Of a stretch of 64,000 nucleotides of DNA, positions 47,784-57,008 are shown in pieces (the first letter of the stretch is position 1; every line of letters begins with the position of its first letter). Where the stretch lies: contig NZ_JAEMUI010000020.1 of assembly GCF_016461715.1 (NCBI RefSeq), forward strand, positions 1 through 64,000. The letters run 5' to 3'. The DNA comes from Marinomonas spartinae (GTDB lineage Bacteria; Pseudomonadota; Gammaproteobacteria; Pseudomonadales; Marinomonadaceae). Under the pieces are notes generated by a model that saw only the letters and a list, made by a program, of their open reading frames with translations, had not been told where the DNA came from and did no database searches. The translations under genes were made by a program, and so were the position numbers.

Positions 47784-48755
47784 ATGACAACAAAAGTAAT
47801 GGCCTTTGGCGAAGCCCTTATCGATTTCCTTTCCAACGGTGCGACCCAATCGGGTGAGCTGGAATCTTTTACCAAGTACCCAGGTGGCGCTCCGGCGAAT
47901 GTTGCGGTAGCGGTCGCTCGTTTAGGCGGGAATAGCCATTTTGCAGGTCAAGTAGGCGACGATGCTTTTGGTCATTTTTTGAAAGACTCTTTAGACAGTT
48001 ATGGTGTGAATACCAGTAGTATGTTGATGACGAAAGAGGCTAAAACCGCACTGGCGTTTGTGAGTTTGGATCAGTCTGGTGAGCGCAGTTTTGAGTTTTA
48101 TCGCCACCCTTCTGCGGATATTTTATTTCGTGAAGACAACTTTGATGCGGCGTGGTTTGCCGGTAAAGGTGTGTTTCACACTTGCTCCAATACGTTAACG
48201 GAAGACGCGATTACACAAGCAACGCTTGCGGGTGTCCGTATGGCCCGAGAGGCGAATTGGATCGTCAGTATTGATGTGAACCTGCGCATCAATCTATGGC
48301 AAGATCATAAAGTGAACACTCAGCGCGTTATTGACTGGATGCAAAGTGGCGATGTGGTGAAGGCCAGCCTCGAAGAGCTGGCTGTCTTGGCGTCAGACCC
48401 CTTGGCATTGATTGATGAGTCCCTTACGGCTGGCGTGTCGCTGTTTGTGTTGACCGATGGGGGAAATCCCATTCGCTATTTTACGAAAGCTTATGGACAA
48501 GGGGAGATCATCACTCCTAAGGTGGATGTAAAGGACACCACGGCGGCCGGTGATGCGTTTGTTGGTGGCTTGCTTTATCAACTGTCCCAACAATGTGCAG
48601 ATCGTTCCAGCCTGACGGGATTAAGCCAAGAGGCTCTATTGGATATTATCCGTTTTGCGGCGGCGTGTGGTGCAGATTCTGTCACCAAACTGGGGGCTTA
48701 TCCCTCACTACCTTCTTTTGAAGAGGCACAAGCTCGTTTGGCAATGTTCTCTTAA
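47784..48755 (+). CDS. Fructokinase, PfkB family
   Basis: 323-aa sugar kinase that would phosphorylate free fructose to fructose-6-phosphate. N-terminal PfkB signature GGAPANVAVAVARLGG and GQVGDDAFG; C-terminal signature DTTAAGDAFVGG with the catalytic aspartate. Overall closest to bacterial ScrK/FrkA-type fructokinases. It precedes an alpha-glucoside importer and alpha-glucosidase, which suggests it handles the fructose released from sucrose or a sucrose isomer. It has its own terminator, so it is probably a separate transcript. Confidence 0.88.
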   Translation: MTTKVMAFGEALIDFLSNGATQSGELESFTKYPGGAPANVAVAVARLGGNSHFAGQVGDDAFGHFLKDSLDSYGVNTSSMLMTKEAKTALAFVSLDQSGERSFEFYRHPSADILFREDNFDAAWFAGKGVFHTCSNTLTEDAITQATLAGVRMAREANWIVSIDVNLRINLWQDHKVNTQRVIDWMQSGDVVKASLEELAVLASDPLALIDESLTAGVSLFVLTDGGNPIRYFTKAYGQGEIITPKVDVKDTTAAGDAFVGGLLYQLSQQCADRSSLTGLSQEALLDIIRFAAACGADSVTKLGAYPSLPSFEEAQARLAMFS

Positions 48756-48803
48756 AAAAAGAAGAAAAAACGACTCTTTAGGCCATTGGGTTAAACGATT
48801 TAG

Positions 48804-48829
48804 AAAAACGCGGCATGCCGCGTTTTTTT
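48804..48829 (+). terminator. Rho-independent terminator of fructokinase gene
   Basis: AAAAA, CGCGG, CATG, CCGCG, then seven T. The self-complementary core starts 49 nt after the stop. It separates fructokinase from the aglE operon. Confidence 0.92.
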
Positions 48830-49170
48830 ATGCCAATTTGTCAATAAATGTGCAAGATTAGAGTGATGGCGGTTGTCTTTATTTGTTTGATTTTCATACA
48901 AAAAGTATTGTTTTTTTGATGAAATAGTGAGTTTTCAGCTTAAATTCATATAAATGTTTTAAAAATAAGCCTCTGGACTTTTTTCGGCGTGAACTTGTGA
49001 TTAAGACAATATTAAGCAAGTAGAGCGCTTGAATCTGGGTTCTTTATTGTGAATAATCAAATATCTTCTTAATCCTTATAGAAGATCGTTTTTAATACAG
49101 CATAGACTTACGATAATAAAAACAAAGGCCTGCATTAGGAAGCGTCCGAGCATGCCTGTAAGGAGTCCAC
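48830..49170 (+). promoter_or_regulatory. Promoter region of the alpha-glucoside operon
   Basis: About 340 nt, AT-rich, with no gene. It should hold the aglE promoter and the operator of the LacI regulator at 55869. The only LacI-like palindrome seen is AGCGCT at 49024-49029 inside CAAG N7 CTTG, a weak candidate. A GGAG sits about 8 nt before the aglE ATG. Confidence 0.4.
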
Positions 49171-50532
49171 ATGAAAAAATCGCTTTTAGCAGCAGCGCTT
49201 GCGTTGTCCTTCTCTGCCCATTCTGTTTTCGCCCAAGACCTCATTATTCCGCCCGGAAAAGATCCCCGTTTTAACTGGGCTAGTTACGATGCTCTGAAAT
49301 CAGAACATCTACAGGGTAAAAAAATTACCGTATTTGGCCCTTGGACAGGGGATGAAAAAACCAAATTCGAAAACGTTATTGCCTATTTTGAGGCGGCGAC
49401 AGGGGCTGATGTTGTATATGATGGCTCTGACTCGTTTGAGCAGCAGATTGTGATTGATACGCAAGGCGGCAGCGCACCGAATGTTTCCATCTTTCCCCAG
49501 CCTGGATTGGCCGCAGACTTAGCCGCTAAGGGGTATTTGACACCGCTTAGTGAAAAAGCCAAAGAAGGGGTGTTAAAGGATTACGCAGCAGGTAAATCTT
49601 GGGTGAAATTAGCCACCTTCAAAGGCCCAGATCATAAGGATCATTTTTATGGCGTGTTCTATCGCGTGGATTTGAAATCACTGGTCTGGTATTCCCCCGA
49701 TAATTTTGCGGACGCAGGCTATCAGGTTCCTAAAACTATGGAACAGCTAAAAGCACTCACTAAGCAAATTGTTGCCGATGGTGGTACGCCTTGGTGTATC
49801 GGTTTGGGCTCCGGCGCAGCTACAGGCTGGCCAGCAACCGATTGGGTGGAAGATTTATTATTGAGAATGCAGCCACCTTCCGTTTATGACGGTTGGATAA
49901 CCAATAAAGTGAAATTTAATGATCCACGTATCGTTGATGCGATTAAAGAGTTTGGCTGGTTTGCCCGAAATAATAAGTTTGTCTATGGCGGTACCTCGGC
50001 GGTCGGAACGACTGATTTCCGAGATAGTCCCAAAGGATTATTTACCTCTCCACCACAATGTTACATGGTAAAACAAGCGTCGTTTGTGACGGCCTTTTTT
50101 CCAAAAGACGTGAAAGTTGGAGTGGATGCTGACTTCTTCTACTTCCCACCATTTGCCTCTAAAAAAGACCTTGGTCGACCTGTTGAAGGGGCGGGTACTT
50201 TAGCCACCATTACTAATAATTCGAAAGGCGCACACGATTTCGTGAACTTCTTACGTTCACCGATTGCCCAAGAAATCTGGATGGCTCAGGGTGGCTTCTT
50301 ATCGGCAGATTTGAAGGCAAACCCAGCTGTCTATTCTAATAATACCGAGCGCCGTGAAGGGAAAATTTTGTTGGATGCAACCACTTTCCGTTTTGATGCG
50401 TCGGATTTGATGCCAGGACGAATTGGTGCAGGGGCTTTCTGGACAGGTATGGTCAATTACGTCAATGGCGAATCCGCTAAAGACGTTGCCAATGATATAC
50501 AGAAAACTTGGGATGCATTGAAAAAGAACTGA
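49171..50532 (+). CDS. aglE: Alpha-glucoside-binding protein AglE
   Basis: 453-aa periplasmic solute-binding protein with a Sec signal peptide (about 1-21, SVFAQD). It resembles rhizobial AglE: ITVFGPWTGDEKTKFENVIAYFE, VSIFPQPGLAADLAAKG, GVFYRVDLKSLVWYSP and WVEDLLLR. Expected ligands are sucrose, maltose, trehalose and similar alpha-glucosides. First gene of aglE-F-G-K-A and a LacI regulator, all on one strand; a hairpin follows it. Confidence 0.92.
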   Translation: MKKSLLAAALALSFSAHSVFAQDLIIPPGKDPRFNWASYDALKSEHLQGKKITVFGPWTGDEKTKFENVIAYFEAATGADVVYDGSDSFEQQIVIDTQGGSAPNVSIFPQPGLAADLAAKGYLTPLSEKAKEGVLKDYAAGKSWVKLATFKGPDHKDHFYGVFYRVDLKSLVWYSPDNFADAGYQVPKTMEQLKALTKQIVADGGTPWCIGLGSGAATGWPATDWVEDLLLRMQPPSVYDGWITNKVKFNDPRIVDAIKEFGWFARNNKFVYGGTSAVGTTDFRDSPKGLFTSPPQCYMVKQASFVTAFFPKDVKVGVDADFFYFPPFASKKDLGRPVEGAGTLATITNNSKGAHDFVNFLRSPIAQEIWMAQGGFLSADLKANPAVYSNNTERREGKILLDATTFRFDASDLMPGRIGAGAFWTGMVNYVNGESAKDVANDIQKTWDALKKN

Positions 50533-50554
50533 TCTATCGATGATTAGCATAAAG

Positions 50555-50581
50555 CGTGTCGACCTCTTTTGAGGCGACACG
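50555..50581 (+). repeat. Intra-operon stem-loop after aglE
   Basis: CGTGTCG (50555-50561) pairs with CGACACG (50575-50581), with an inner CTC/GAG pair and TTTT loop, followed by TTTT. It can act as a partial terminator or mRNA-end protector, so that the binding protein is made in excess of the membrane parts. Confidence 0.75.
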
Positions 50582-50638
50582 TTTTAATGATGACGTCGAA
50601 AGGCTCGCTTCGAATTTCCTGTGATTGTTGGAGATCTT

Positions 50639-51649
50639 ATGGAACAGCTCGCTTCCGCATTAGTGTACATGGTAATAGGCGTATCAGTATGTGCCTTTTA
50701 TTTTTACGGTTCTAACTTTTTGTTGGATAAACTCTTTCCGACCAAAAACCGCGCTGTTGATATTGTTGCACGGAATCTGCGAATCACGACTCGTATTCGG
50801 CCTTGGTTGTTTTTGGGCCCTGCGATTGTTTTTTTAACGTTTTACCTGTTTTACCCCGTTGTCGACTCGATCATTTTGTCCTTCTATGGTCGTGCAGGCA
50901 AAGAGTTTGTAGGGTTATCGAATTATTCTTGGCTGTTTGGCAACGACGAGTTTTTAGAGTCGTTCCGTAACAACATGATGTGGCTCGTGGTGGTGCCAAC
51001 ATCGGCTACCTTTTTAGGGTTAGTGATTGCGTCGATGACCGATCGGATTTGGTGGGGAAATATTGCGAAGACATTGATTTTTATGCCAATGGCTATTTCA
51101 TTTGTTGGCGCGTCGGTGATTTGGAAATTTATCTACGATTATCAAAGTGCTGGCAATACACAAATTGGTTTGCTTAATGCCATCGTGGTGTTTTTTGGTG
51201 GAGAGCCACAAAACTGGATTTCTATGCCATTCTGGAACAACTTCTTTTTAATGGTAATTTTGATCTGGATACAAACGGGCTTTGCTATGGTGATTTTGTC
51301 TGCTGCCCTGCGAGGTATCCCTGATGAGACGATCGAAGCTGCCGTTTTAGATGGCGCTAACGGGATACAAATTTTCTTTAAAATTATGGTGCCACAAATT
51401 TGGGGAACCATCGCCGTTGTCTGGACGACCATTACGATTTTAGTACTCAAGGTGTTTGATATCGTTCTGACCATGACCAACGGACAATGGGACACGCAAG
51501 TGCTTGCGAATCAAATGTTCACTTGGATGTTCCGCGGGGGTGGTGACTTTGGCCGTGGTGCCGTGATTGCCCTGGTGATTATGGTACTGGTGACTCCTAT
51601 TATGGTATGGAACATCCGTCGAGCCAATCAAGAAATGGAGGGGCATTAA
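50639..51649 (+). CDS. aglF: Alpha-glucoside importer permease AglF
   Basis: 336-aa permease with an extra N-terminal hydrophobic helix, six core helices and an EAA loop (ETIEAAVLDGANGIQIFFKI, then VP). ATG 50639 has GGAG at 5 nt and is preferred over GTG 50621. One base separates it from aglG. Layout matches AglF-type subunits. Confidence 0.9.
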   Translation: MEQLASALVYMVIGVSVCAFYFYGSNFLLDKLFPTKNRAVDIVARNLRITTRIRPWLFLGPAIVFLTFYLFYPVVDSIILSFYGRAGKEFVGLSNYSWLFGNDEFLESFRNNMMWLVVVPTSATFLGLVIASMTDRIWWGNIAKTLIFMPMAISFVGASVIWKFIYDYQSAGNTQIGLLNAIVVFFGGEPQNWISMPFWNNFFLMVILIWIQTGFAMVILSAALRGIPDETIEAAVLDGANGIQIFFKIMVPQIWGTIAVVWTTITILVLKVFDIVLTMTNGQWDTQVLANQMFTWMFRGGGDFGRGAVIALVIMVLVTPIMVWNIRRANQEMEGH

Positions 51650-51650
51650 T

Positions 51651-52793
51651 ATGATACGTTCATCAAAACGTTCACCTCTGATTTACTTGACGCATGCCAC
51701 TGTGCTGTTTCTAGTGATTCTTTGGACCATCCCGACGGCTGGGTTATTTATCTCCTCATTGCGTGATAAAGATCAATTGGCAGTGTCTGGCTGGTGGACC
51801 GCATTATCAGCTTCTACTCATATGGTTGTAGACCGGGCTGAGCCACCATCGAGCCAAGTGCAAGAGGGTGATCATTTTGTTATTAAAGGCAATATTTTGC
51901 ATGGGCAATCTGGCAAGATTTCAAAGTTTGGCTATAGCTCTTTGCATCCACAAGCCTATAAAGCGGGTGAAGTGGTATCGATTCGCAATGGTCAAACCAT
52001 GCAAGTCATGTCCAATGGGGATTATGTGTTGTCGTCACCGACCAAGTGGCTCGGACGAAATGGCAAACGTATTTTCTACACGGCGGAAATGCCACCACAC
52101 TTTACTTTAAGTAATTACAAAGAGGTGTTGGGGGCCGATGGGTTAGGGCAATCGTTTATCAACTCCCTGACGGTTACCATTCCTGCCACGGTGATTCCTA
52201 TTTTGATCGCGGCGTTTGCGGCCTATGCCTTGGCTTGGATGCGCTTTCCTGGACGGGCTATTTTAGTCGCCTGTGTGGTCGGTTTGTTGGTTGTGCCGTT
52301 GCAAATGTCATTGATTCCTTTGCTAAAAAGTTATAACTGGATTGGGGATCTGTTTGGGGTGAGTTCGAAAACCTATGTGGGGATATGGCTGGCTCACACG
52401 GGCTTTGGTTTGCCTTTGGCGATTTACCTGCTGCGCAATTACATTGTGGGGTTGCCTCGAGAGATCATCGAATCTGCTCGGGTGGATGGTGCGTCGGACT
52501 TTGATATTTTTAGGAAAATTATTTTGCCTTTGTCCTTTCCTGCCCTCGCGTCTTTTGCCATTTTCCAGTTTTTATGGGTATGGAATGACTTGTTGGTGGC
52601 GATGGTTTTCCTTGGTACCAGTCCTGATCACATTGTGTTAACGGCTCAATTGCGGCAGTTAATGGGGTCTCTAGGAGGGGATTGGGGCATTCTTACCGCC
52701 TCTGCATTCGTTACCATTATTATTCCGTTATGTGTGTTCTTTGGGCTACAGCGTTTCTTAGTACGAGGGCTGCTAGCAGGGTCGGTGAAATAA
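51651..52793 (+). CDS. aglG: Alpha-glucoside importer permease AglG
   Basis: 380-aa permease. After the first helix it has an unusually long periplasmic insertion (about residues 50-150), which is a feature of AglG proteins. Then five more helices, an EAA loop (EIIESARVDGASDFDIFRKI, then LP) and the RFLVRGLLAGSVK end. Confidence 0.9.
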   Translation: MIRSSKRSPLIYLTHATVLFLVILWTIPTAGLFISSLRDKDQLAVSGWWTALSASTHMVVDRAEPPSSQVQEGDHFVIKGNILHGQSGKISKFGYSSLHPQAYKAGEVVSIRNGQTMQVMSNGDYVLSSPTKWLGRNGKRIFYTAEMPPHFTLSNYKEVLGADGLGQSFINSLTVTIPATVIPILIAAFAAYALAWMRFPGRAILVACVVGLLVVPLQMSLIPLLKSYNWIGDLFGVSSKTYVGIWLAHTGFGLPLAIYLLRNYIVGLPREIIESARVDGASDFDIFRKIILPLSFPALASFAIFQFLWVWNDLLVAMVFLGTSPDHIVLTAQLRQLMGSLGGDWGILTASAFVTIIIPLCVFFGLQRFLVRGLLAGSVK

Positions 52794-52826
52794 CCAAGAC
52801 GCACAACCTAATAACAATAAGCGAGC

Positions 52827-52852
52827 GGGTGAGTTGAGTGTACTCCTCACCC
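52827..52852 (+). repeat. Intra-operon stem-loop between aglG and aglK
   Basis: GGGTGAG (52827-52833) pairs with CTCACCC (52846-52852), extended after a TT bulge by GAGT/ACTC. No T tract follows, so it is more likely a message-stabilising or processing structure than a terminator. Confidence 0.65.
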
Positions 52853-52883
52853 AAGTTTCGAATTCTAATTGAGGCAAGTATTC

Positions 52884-53984
52884 ATGGCTGATGTAAAGTT
52901 AACCCATGTGAAAAAGATCTACTCCAACAAGGTTGAAGTGCTTCACGATATTAATCTGGACATTAAACAAGGCGAGTTTATCGTCTTTGTTGGCCCATCT
53001 GGCTGTGGTAAATCCACCTTATTAAGGATGATTTCTGGTTTAGAGGATATTTCTGGTGGCACGCTAGAAATTGATGGCAAGGTGATGAATGATGTTCCGC
53101 CTGCGCTACGTGGTATTGCGATGGTCTTCCAGAGTTATGCTTTGTATCCACATATGTCTGTCTACGATAATATGGCGTTCAGTTTGCAGATCGCCAAAGC
53201 AAGTAAAGCGGACATTGATAAACAGGTGCGAAAAGCTGCGGAAATGTTGCAATTGACCCCTTATTTAGATCGATTGCCAAAAGCCTTGTCCGGTGGGCAA
53301 AGACAGCGTGTGGCGATTGGTCGAGCCATTGTTCGGAGTCCACAGGTATTTTTGTTTGACGAACCTTTGTCGAACTTGGATGCGGCTCTACGTGTGGCGA
53401 CACGTATGGAAATTGCCAATTTGAAAGACAATATGCCTGACTCAACCATGATTTATGTGACTCATGATCAGGTTGAGGCGATGACCTTGGCAGATCGTAT
53501 TGTTTTATTATCTGGTGGGAACATTGAGCAAGTTGGTTCACCACTGGAGTTGTATGAACATCCTGCCAATGTGTTTGTCGCGAGATTTATTGGTTCTCCA
53601 TCCATGAATATTGTGCCATGCCGTATTGAAAAAACTGGCGAATCCACCCGTGTGTCTCTGTCTTCTTCTGAAGTCGTAGAGGTTCCCATTGTGACCGAAG
53701 CGAGTGAGCAGACCAAAGAGGCTTTCTTTGGTATTCGACCAGAAGATTTAAGGGTGGTCGATAGCAAAGAGCAAGGCTTTATTTCTGGAGAGGTCGCCTT
53801 TGTTGAATCGCTGGGTGAGGCAACCCTGCTGCATTTGCAAGTGAAAGGGTGCAAGGAAATGGTCATTGCCAAGCAGCCTGGTACCTTAATTTCCCAGCGT
53901 GGTGATTTAATTCATTTGGCGGCTGCGCCTGACAAAATGCATCTATTCAATGATAAAGAGCAATCCTACGCACGTTTAGGCTAG
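52884..53984 (+). CDS. aglK: Alpha-glucoside importer ATPase AglK
   Basis: 366-aa CUT1 ATPase: Walker [19 protein letters not shown], signature LSGGQRQR, Walker B VFLFDEP, switch VTHDQ, then a TOBE-containing C-terminal domain with GIRPEDLR. ATG 52884 with GAGG at about 10 nt is preferred over TTG 52869. Same operon as aglEFG and the glucosidase. Confidence 0.92.
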   Translation: MADVKLTHVKKIYSNKVEVLHDINLDIKQGEFIVFVGPSGCGKSTLLRMISGLEDISGGTLEIDGKVMNDVPPALRGIAMVFQSYALYPHMSVYDNMAFSLQIAKASKADIDKQVRKAAEMLQLTPYLDRLPKALSGGQRQRVAIGRAIVRSPQVFLFDEPLSNLDAALRVATRMEIANLKDNMPDSTMIYVTHDQVEAMTLADRIVLLSGGNIEQVGSPLELYEHPANVFVARFIGSPSMNIVPCRIEKTGESTRVSLSSSEVVEVPIVTEASEQTKEAFFGIRPEDLRVVDSKEQGFISGEVAFVESLGEATLLHLQVKGCKEMVIAKQPGTLISQRGDLIHLAAAPDKMHLFNDKEQSYARLG

Positions 53985-53998
53985 TTCTAGGCTCGTTG

Positions 53999-54035
53999 CC
54001 TCAGCGGAACCTGTTTTTAGGACGGGAGGCTGAGG
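53999..54035 (+). repeat. Long-loop inverted repeat between aglK and aglA
   Basis: CCTCAGC (53999-54005) and GCTGAGG (54029-54035) flank a 23-nt loop containing five T. Weak structure; function unclear. Confidence 0.35.
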
Positions 54036-54077
54036 GAGAAGCATGACAGACAACTTTATATGGTACGGAGAGAGGAC

Positions 54078-55700
54078 ATGACTCGGAATTTGAATTGGTG
54101 GAAAGGCGGCATTATTTACCAAATTTATCCACGTAGTTTTATGGATGCCAATGGCGATGGTATTGGCGATTTGGTTGGTATCACCAGCAAATTGGATTAT
54201 GTGGCATCTCTTGGTGTGGATGCGATTTGGTTATCGCCTATTTTTACGTCGCCAATGAAAGATTTTGGCTACGATGTGTCTGATTATTGCGATATAGATC
54301 CGATGTTCGGCTCGCTAGCCGATTTTAAAGCTTTGGTGGATCGCGCCCATGAATTAAATCTGAAAGTGATGATTGATCAGGTGATCAGTCATTCATCAGA
54401 CCAACATCCTTGGTTTGAGGAAAGTCGTCAGGATAAAACCAATCCAAAAGCGGATTGGTATGTTTGGGCTGATCCAAAGCCTGATGGTTCCCCACCAAAC
54501 AACTGGCTATCGATTTTTGGGGGAAGTGCATGGAAATGGGACAGCCGACGTTTGCAATATTATTTGCATAACTTTTTGGAGTCTCAGCCTGATATGAACT
54601 TCCATAACCCGGAGGTACGTAAAGCGCATTTGGATTGCATGCGTTTTTGGCTGGAGCTTGGGGTCGATGGTTTCCGCTTGGATACGGTTAACTTCTATTT
54701 CCACAGTCAAGGGTTGGAAGATAATCCGCCTGTGCCAGCGGGCGAACCAAAAACCATGGGGGCGCCAGAAGATAACCCATACACTTACCAGCGTCATGTT
54801 TATGATTTAAGTCGCCCTGAGAATCTGGATTTCTTAAAAGACTTGCGCGCCTTGATGGATGAATTTCCTGGCTCGACAACGGTTGGGGAAATCGGTGATG
54901 ACTTTCCTCTAAAACGGATGGCCGAATATACGTCAGGCGGTGATAAACTGCATATGGCATATACATTTGATTTGTTGAATAAGCCTCATTCACCGGATTA
55001 TATTCGGGGTGTATTGAGCAATATGCAAAACATTGTAGGAGATGGTTGGCCATGTTGGGCTTTATCCAATCACGATGTGGTGCGCTCTTGTACACGTTGG
55101 GGGGCAAATGAAGATCAAAAAGCTTATCCTTTAATTGCCATGGCGTTGATTTTATCTCTACGGGGGAGTGTGTGTTTGTATCAAGGGGAAGAACTTGGCT
55201 TACCGGAAGCGGAAGTCCCTTTTGAACGCATTCAGGATCCATATGGCATTCCTCTATGGCCTGTTTTTAAAGGACGTGATGGTTGCCGCACACCAATGGT
55301 ATGGGAGAACACTAACCAAGGTGGTTTTTCGACCGTTGAGCCTTGGTTACCAGTGGAAGAGCGCCATCTTCCGTTAAGTGTGGCGGAGCAAGAAGCGGAT
55401 CCAGATTCCTTGTTACATAAGGTGCGTCAGTTGATTCATTGGCGTCAAAAGCAGCCCACGTTGATCAATGGCGAGCTTGAGTTGGCGGATCTCAAAAATG
55501 ATCATTTGATTGCCCTGATTCGTGAATACGAGGGACAACGTGTTTTGGTGGTGTTGAATATGACGGGACAGGCCCAGATGGGTGAGTTATCTGTGGCAGT
55601 CAAGCAGACTCTGGAAGGTCATGGTTTTGTTTCCTCGTTAGAGGGGAATACGTTAATCTTGCCAGCGTATCAAGCGTATTACGCTGTGGTATCTCAGTAA
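54078..55700 (+). CDS. aglA: Alpha-glucosidase, GH13 family
   Basis: 540-aa cytoplasmic glycoside hydrolase that splits imported alpha-glucosides. GH13 motifs: WWKGGIIYQIYPRSF start, GYDVSDY, VDGFRLDTVN with the nucleophile aspartate, TTVGEIGDD with the acid/base glutamate, and LSNHDVVR with the third acidic residue. It has the usual (beta/alpha)8 length plus a small C-terminal beta domain and resembles AglA/oligo-glucosidase (GH13_23) enzymes. ATG 54078 with GGAG at 7 nt is preferred over ATG 54060. No signal peptide, consistent with hydrolysis after uptake. Confidence 0.92.
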   Translation: MTRNLNWWKGGIIYQIYPRSFMDANGDGIGDLVGITSKLDYVASLGVDAIWLSPIFTSPMKDFGYDVSDYCDIDPMFGSLADFKALVDRAHELNLKVMIDQVISHSSDQHPWFEESRQDKTNPKADWYVWADPKPDGSPPNNWLSIFGGSAWKWDSRRLQYYLHNFLESQPDMNFHNPEVRKAHLDCMRFWLELGVDGFRLDTVNFYFHSQGLEDNPPVPAGEPKTMGAPEDNPYTYQRHVYDLSRPENLDFLKDLRALMDEFPGSTTVGEIGDDFPLKRMAEYTSGGDKLHMAYTFDLLNKPHSPDYIRGVLSNMQNIVGDGWPCWALSNHDVVRSCTRWGANEDQKAYPLIAMALILSLRGSVCLYQGEELGLPEAEVPFERIQDPYGIPLWPVFKGRDGCRTPMVWENTNQGGFSTVEPWLPVEERHLPLSVAEQEADPDSLLHKVRQLIHWRQKQPTLINGELELADLKNDHLIALIREYEGQRVLVVLNMTGQAQMGELSVAVKQTLEGHGFVSSLEGNTLILPAYQAYYAVVSQ

Positions 55701-55868
55701 GATAAGGGGTAAATGTTAAATAACAATAATAAAATAAGACCTTTGCGTGCCTTACCTCTTTACTGTGTAGCGCCGTCTTTTTTATCTGAAGGACGGCGAA
55801 TGGGAGGTGATGAGCCGGGGTATTAACCGGTTGTGCATTACGATAGGCCAGTGTCTTGAGAGTGTTGT

Positions 55869-56951
55869 ATGAAAAAACAATTAAAAAAATTAACGCTAAA
55901 GGATGTGGCAAAGGCGCTAAACGTCTCGACTGCCACGATTTCTAATGCCTTTAATCGCCCTGATCAGTTATCAGCCAAGCTTCGCGATAGTATTCTCGAA
56001 GCCTGCGAGAAAATGGGGTATTTTGGCCCTAATGCGGCGGCGCGTAGTTTACGAACGGGGCGTACTGGGATTGTTGGTATCGTATTGTCGGACTATTTAA
56101 GTTATAGCTTAACAGATCCCGTGGCGAATCAATTTTTGCAAGGCATGGCCGAAGTGTTTCAGGATAATGACTACAATATGTTGTTATTATCTGTGCATGA
56201 TCACGAACCTCAAGATGCACAAAGTCGTATGCAATCGTCTATGGTAGACGGCTTCGTCGTGTATGGTCATAGACCTCAGCAATGCAGTAATGCGCCTTGG
56301 TTAATGCCCAACAAAAACATTATTACCGTGGATAGCTTTATTCCAGGCACCACCTCGGTCAATGTTGAAAACTATAAGGGGGCTTACGAGATTGCCGTTC
56401 ATGCCCTCTCTCATCGTCCTAAGAGTGTCGCCATTCTTGGTTTGAGCTTATTAGATACGAATCGTGTCTGTCGTGCACAAGAGGATGAGCTATTTGATGT
56501 GTCCGCATCGATTTCGATTCAACGTTTACGTGGTTATTTTGATGCCCTCGATGAGCATGGTTTAAACGTGCCTTATGAGCGCATATGGAATATTCCGCAA
56601 AATACCCACAAGATGGCTTATCAAGCGGCGCGCGAAGCATTGACAATGGCGGACCGTCCTCAGCTACTCTTATGCATGAGTGATCGTATTGCCATTGCGG
56701 CGGTACAGGCGGCGTTGCAAATGGGTTTAAGAGTACCAGAAGATCTTCAGGTTGTTGGCTTCGATGGTATTTCCGAAAGTGAGAACTTTCATCCTTCGAT
56801 TACCACTGTGCATCAGCAAACCGTGGAGAAAGGGCGAATTGCTGCACAAGTCTTTTTGGGGCTCAGAGAAACCAAAGATGTGGTGTTGGAAACGGAGTTG
56901 ATTATCCGTGAAAGTTGCCCAAAAACCTTGGCTCGCTCGTTATCCGCATAG
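55869..56951 (+). CDS. LacI-family regulator, probably of the agl operon
   Basis: 360-aa repressor-type regulator. N-terminal LacI helix-turn-helix (LKDVAKALNVSTATISNAFNRP) and hinge, then a periplasmic-binding-protein-like effector domain (about 65-340) with GIVGIVLSDY and VVGFDGISESENFHPSITTV. It lies 168 nt after the alpha-glucosidase gene on the same strand and is the obvious candidate for an AglR-type regulator. The effector is presumably an alpha-glucoside. Confidence 0.9.
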   Translation: MKKQLKKLTLKDVAKALNVSTATISNAFNRPDQLSAKLRDSILEACEKMGYFGPNAAARSLRTGRTGIVGIVLSDYLSYSLTDPVANQFLQGMAEVFQDNDYNMLLLSVHDHEPQDAQSRMQSSMVDGFVVYGHRPQQCSNAPWLMPNKNIITVDSFIPGTTSVNVENYKGAYEIAVHALSHRPKSVAILGLSLLDTNRVCRAQEDELFDVSASISIQRLRGYFDALDEHGLNVPYERIWNIPQNTHKMAYQAAREALTMADRPQLLLCMSDRIAIAAVQAALQMGLRVPEDLQVVGFDGISESENFHPSITTVHQQTVEKGRIAAQVFLGLRETKDVVLETELIIRESCPKTLARSLSA

Positions 56952-57008
56952 ATGTTATGTTTCATCGCGTCCTTGTCGAGAGTGAGTCTTAACAAGGACG
57001 TATGGCGA

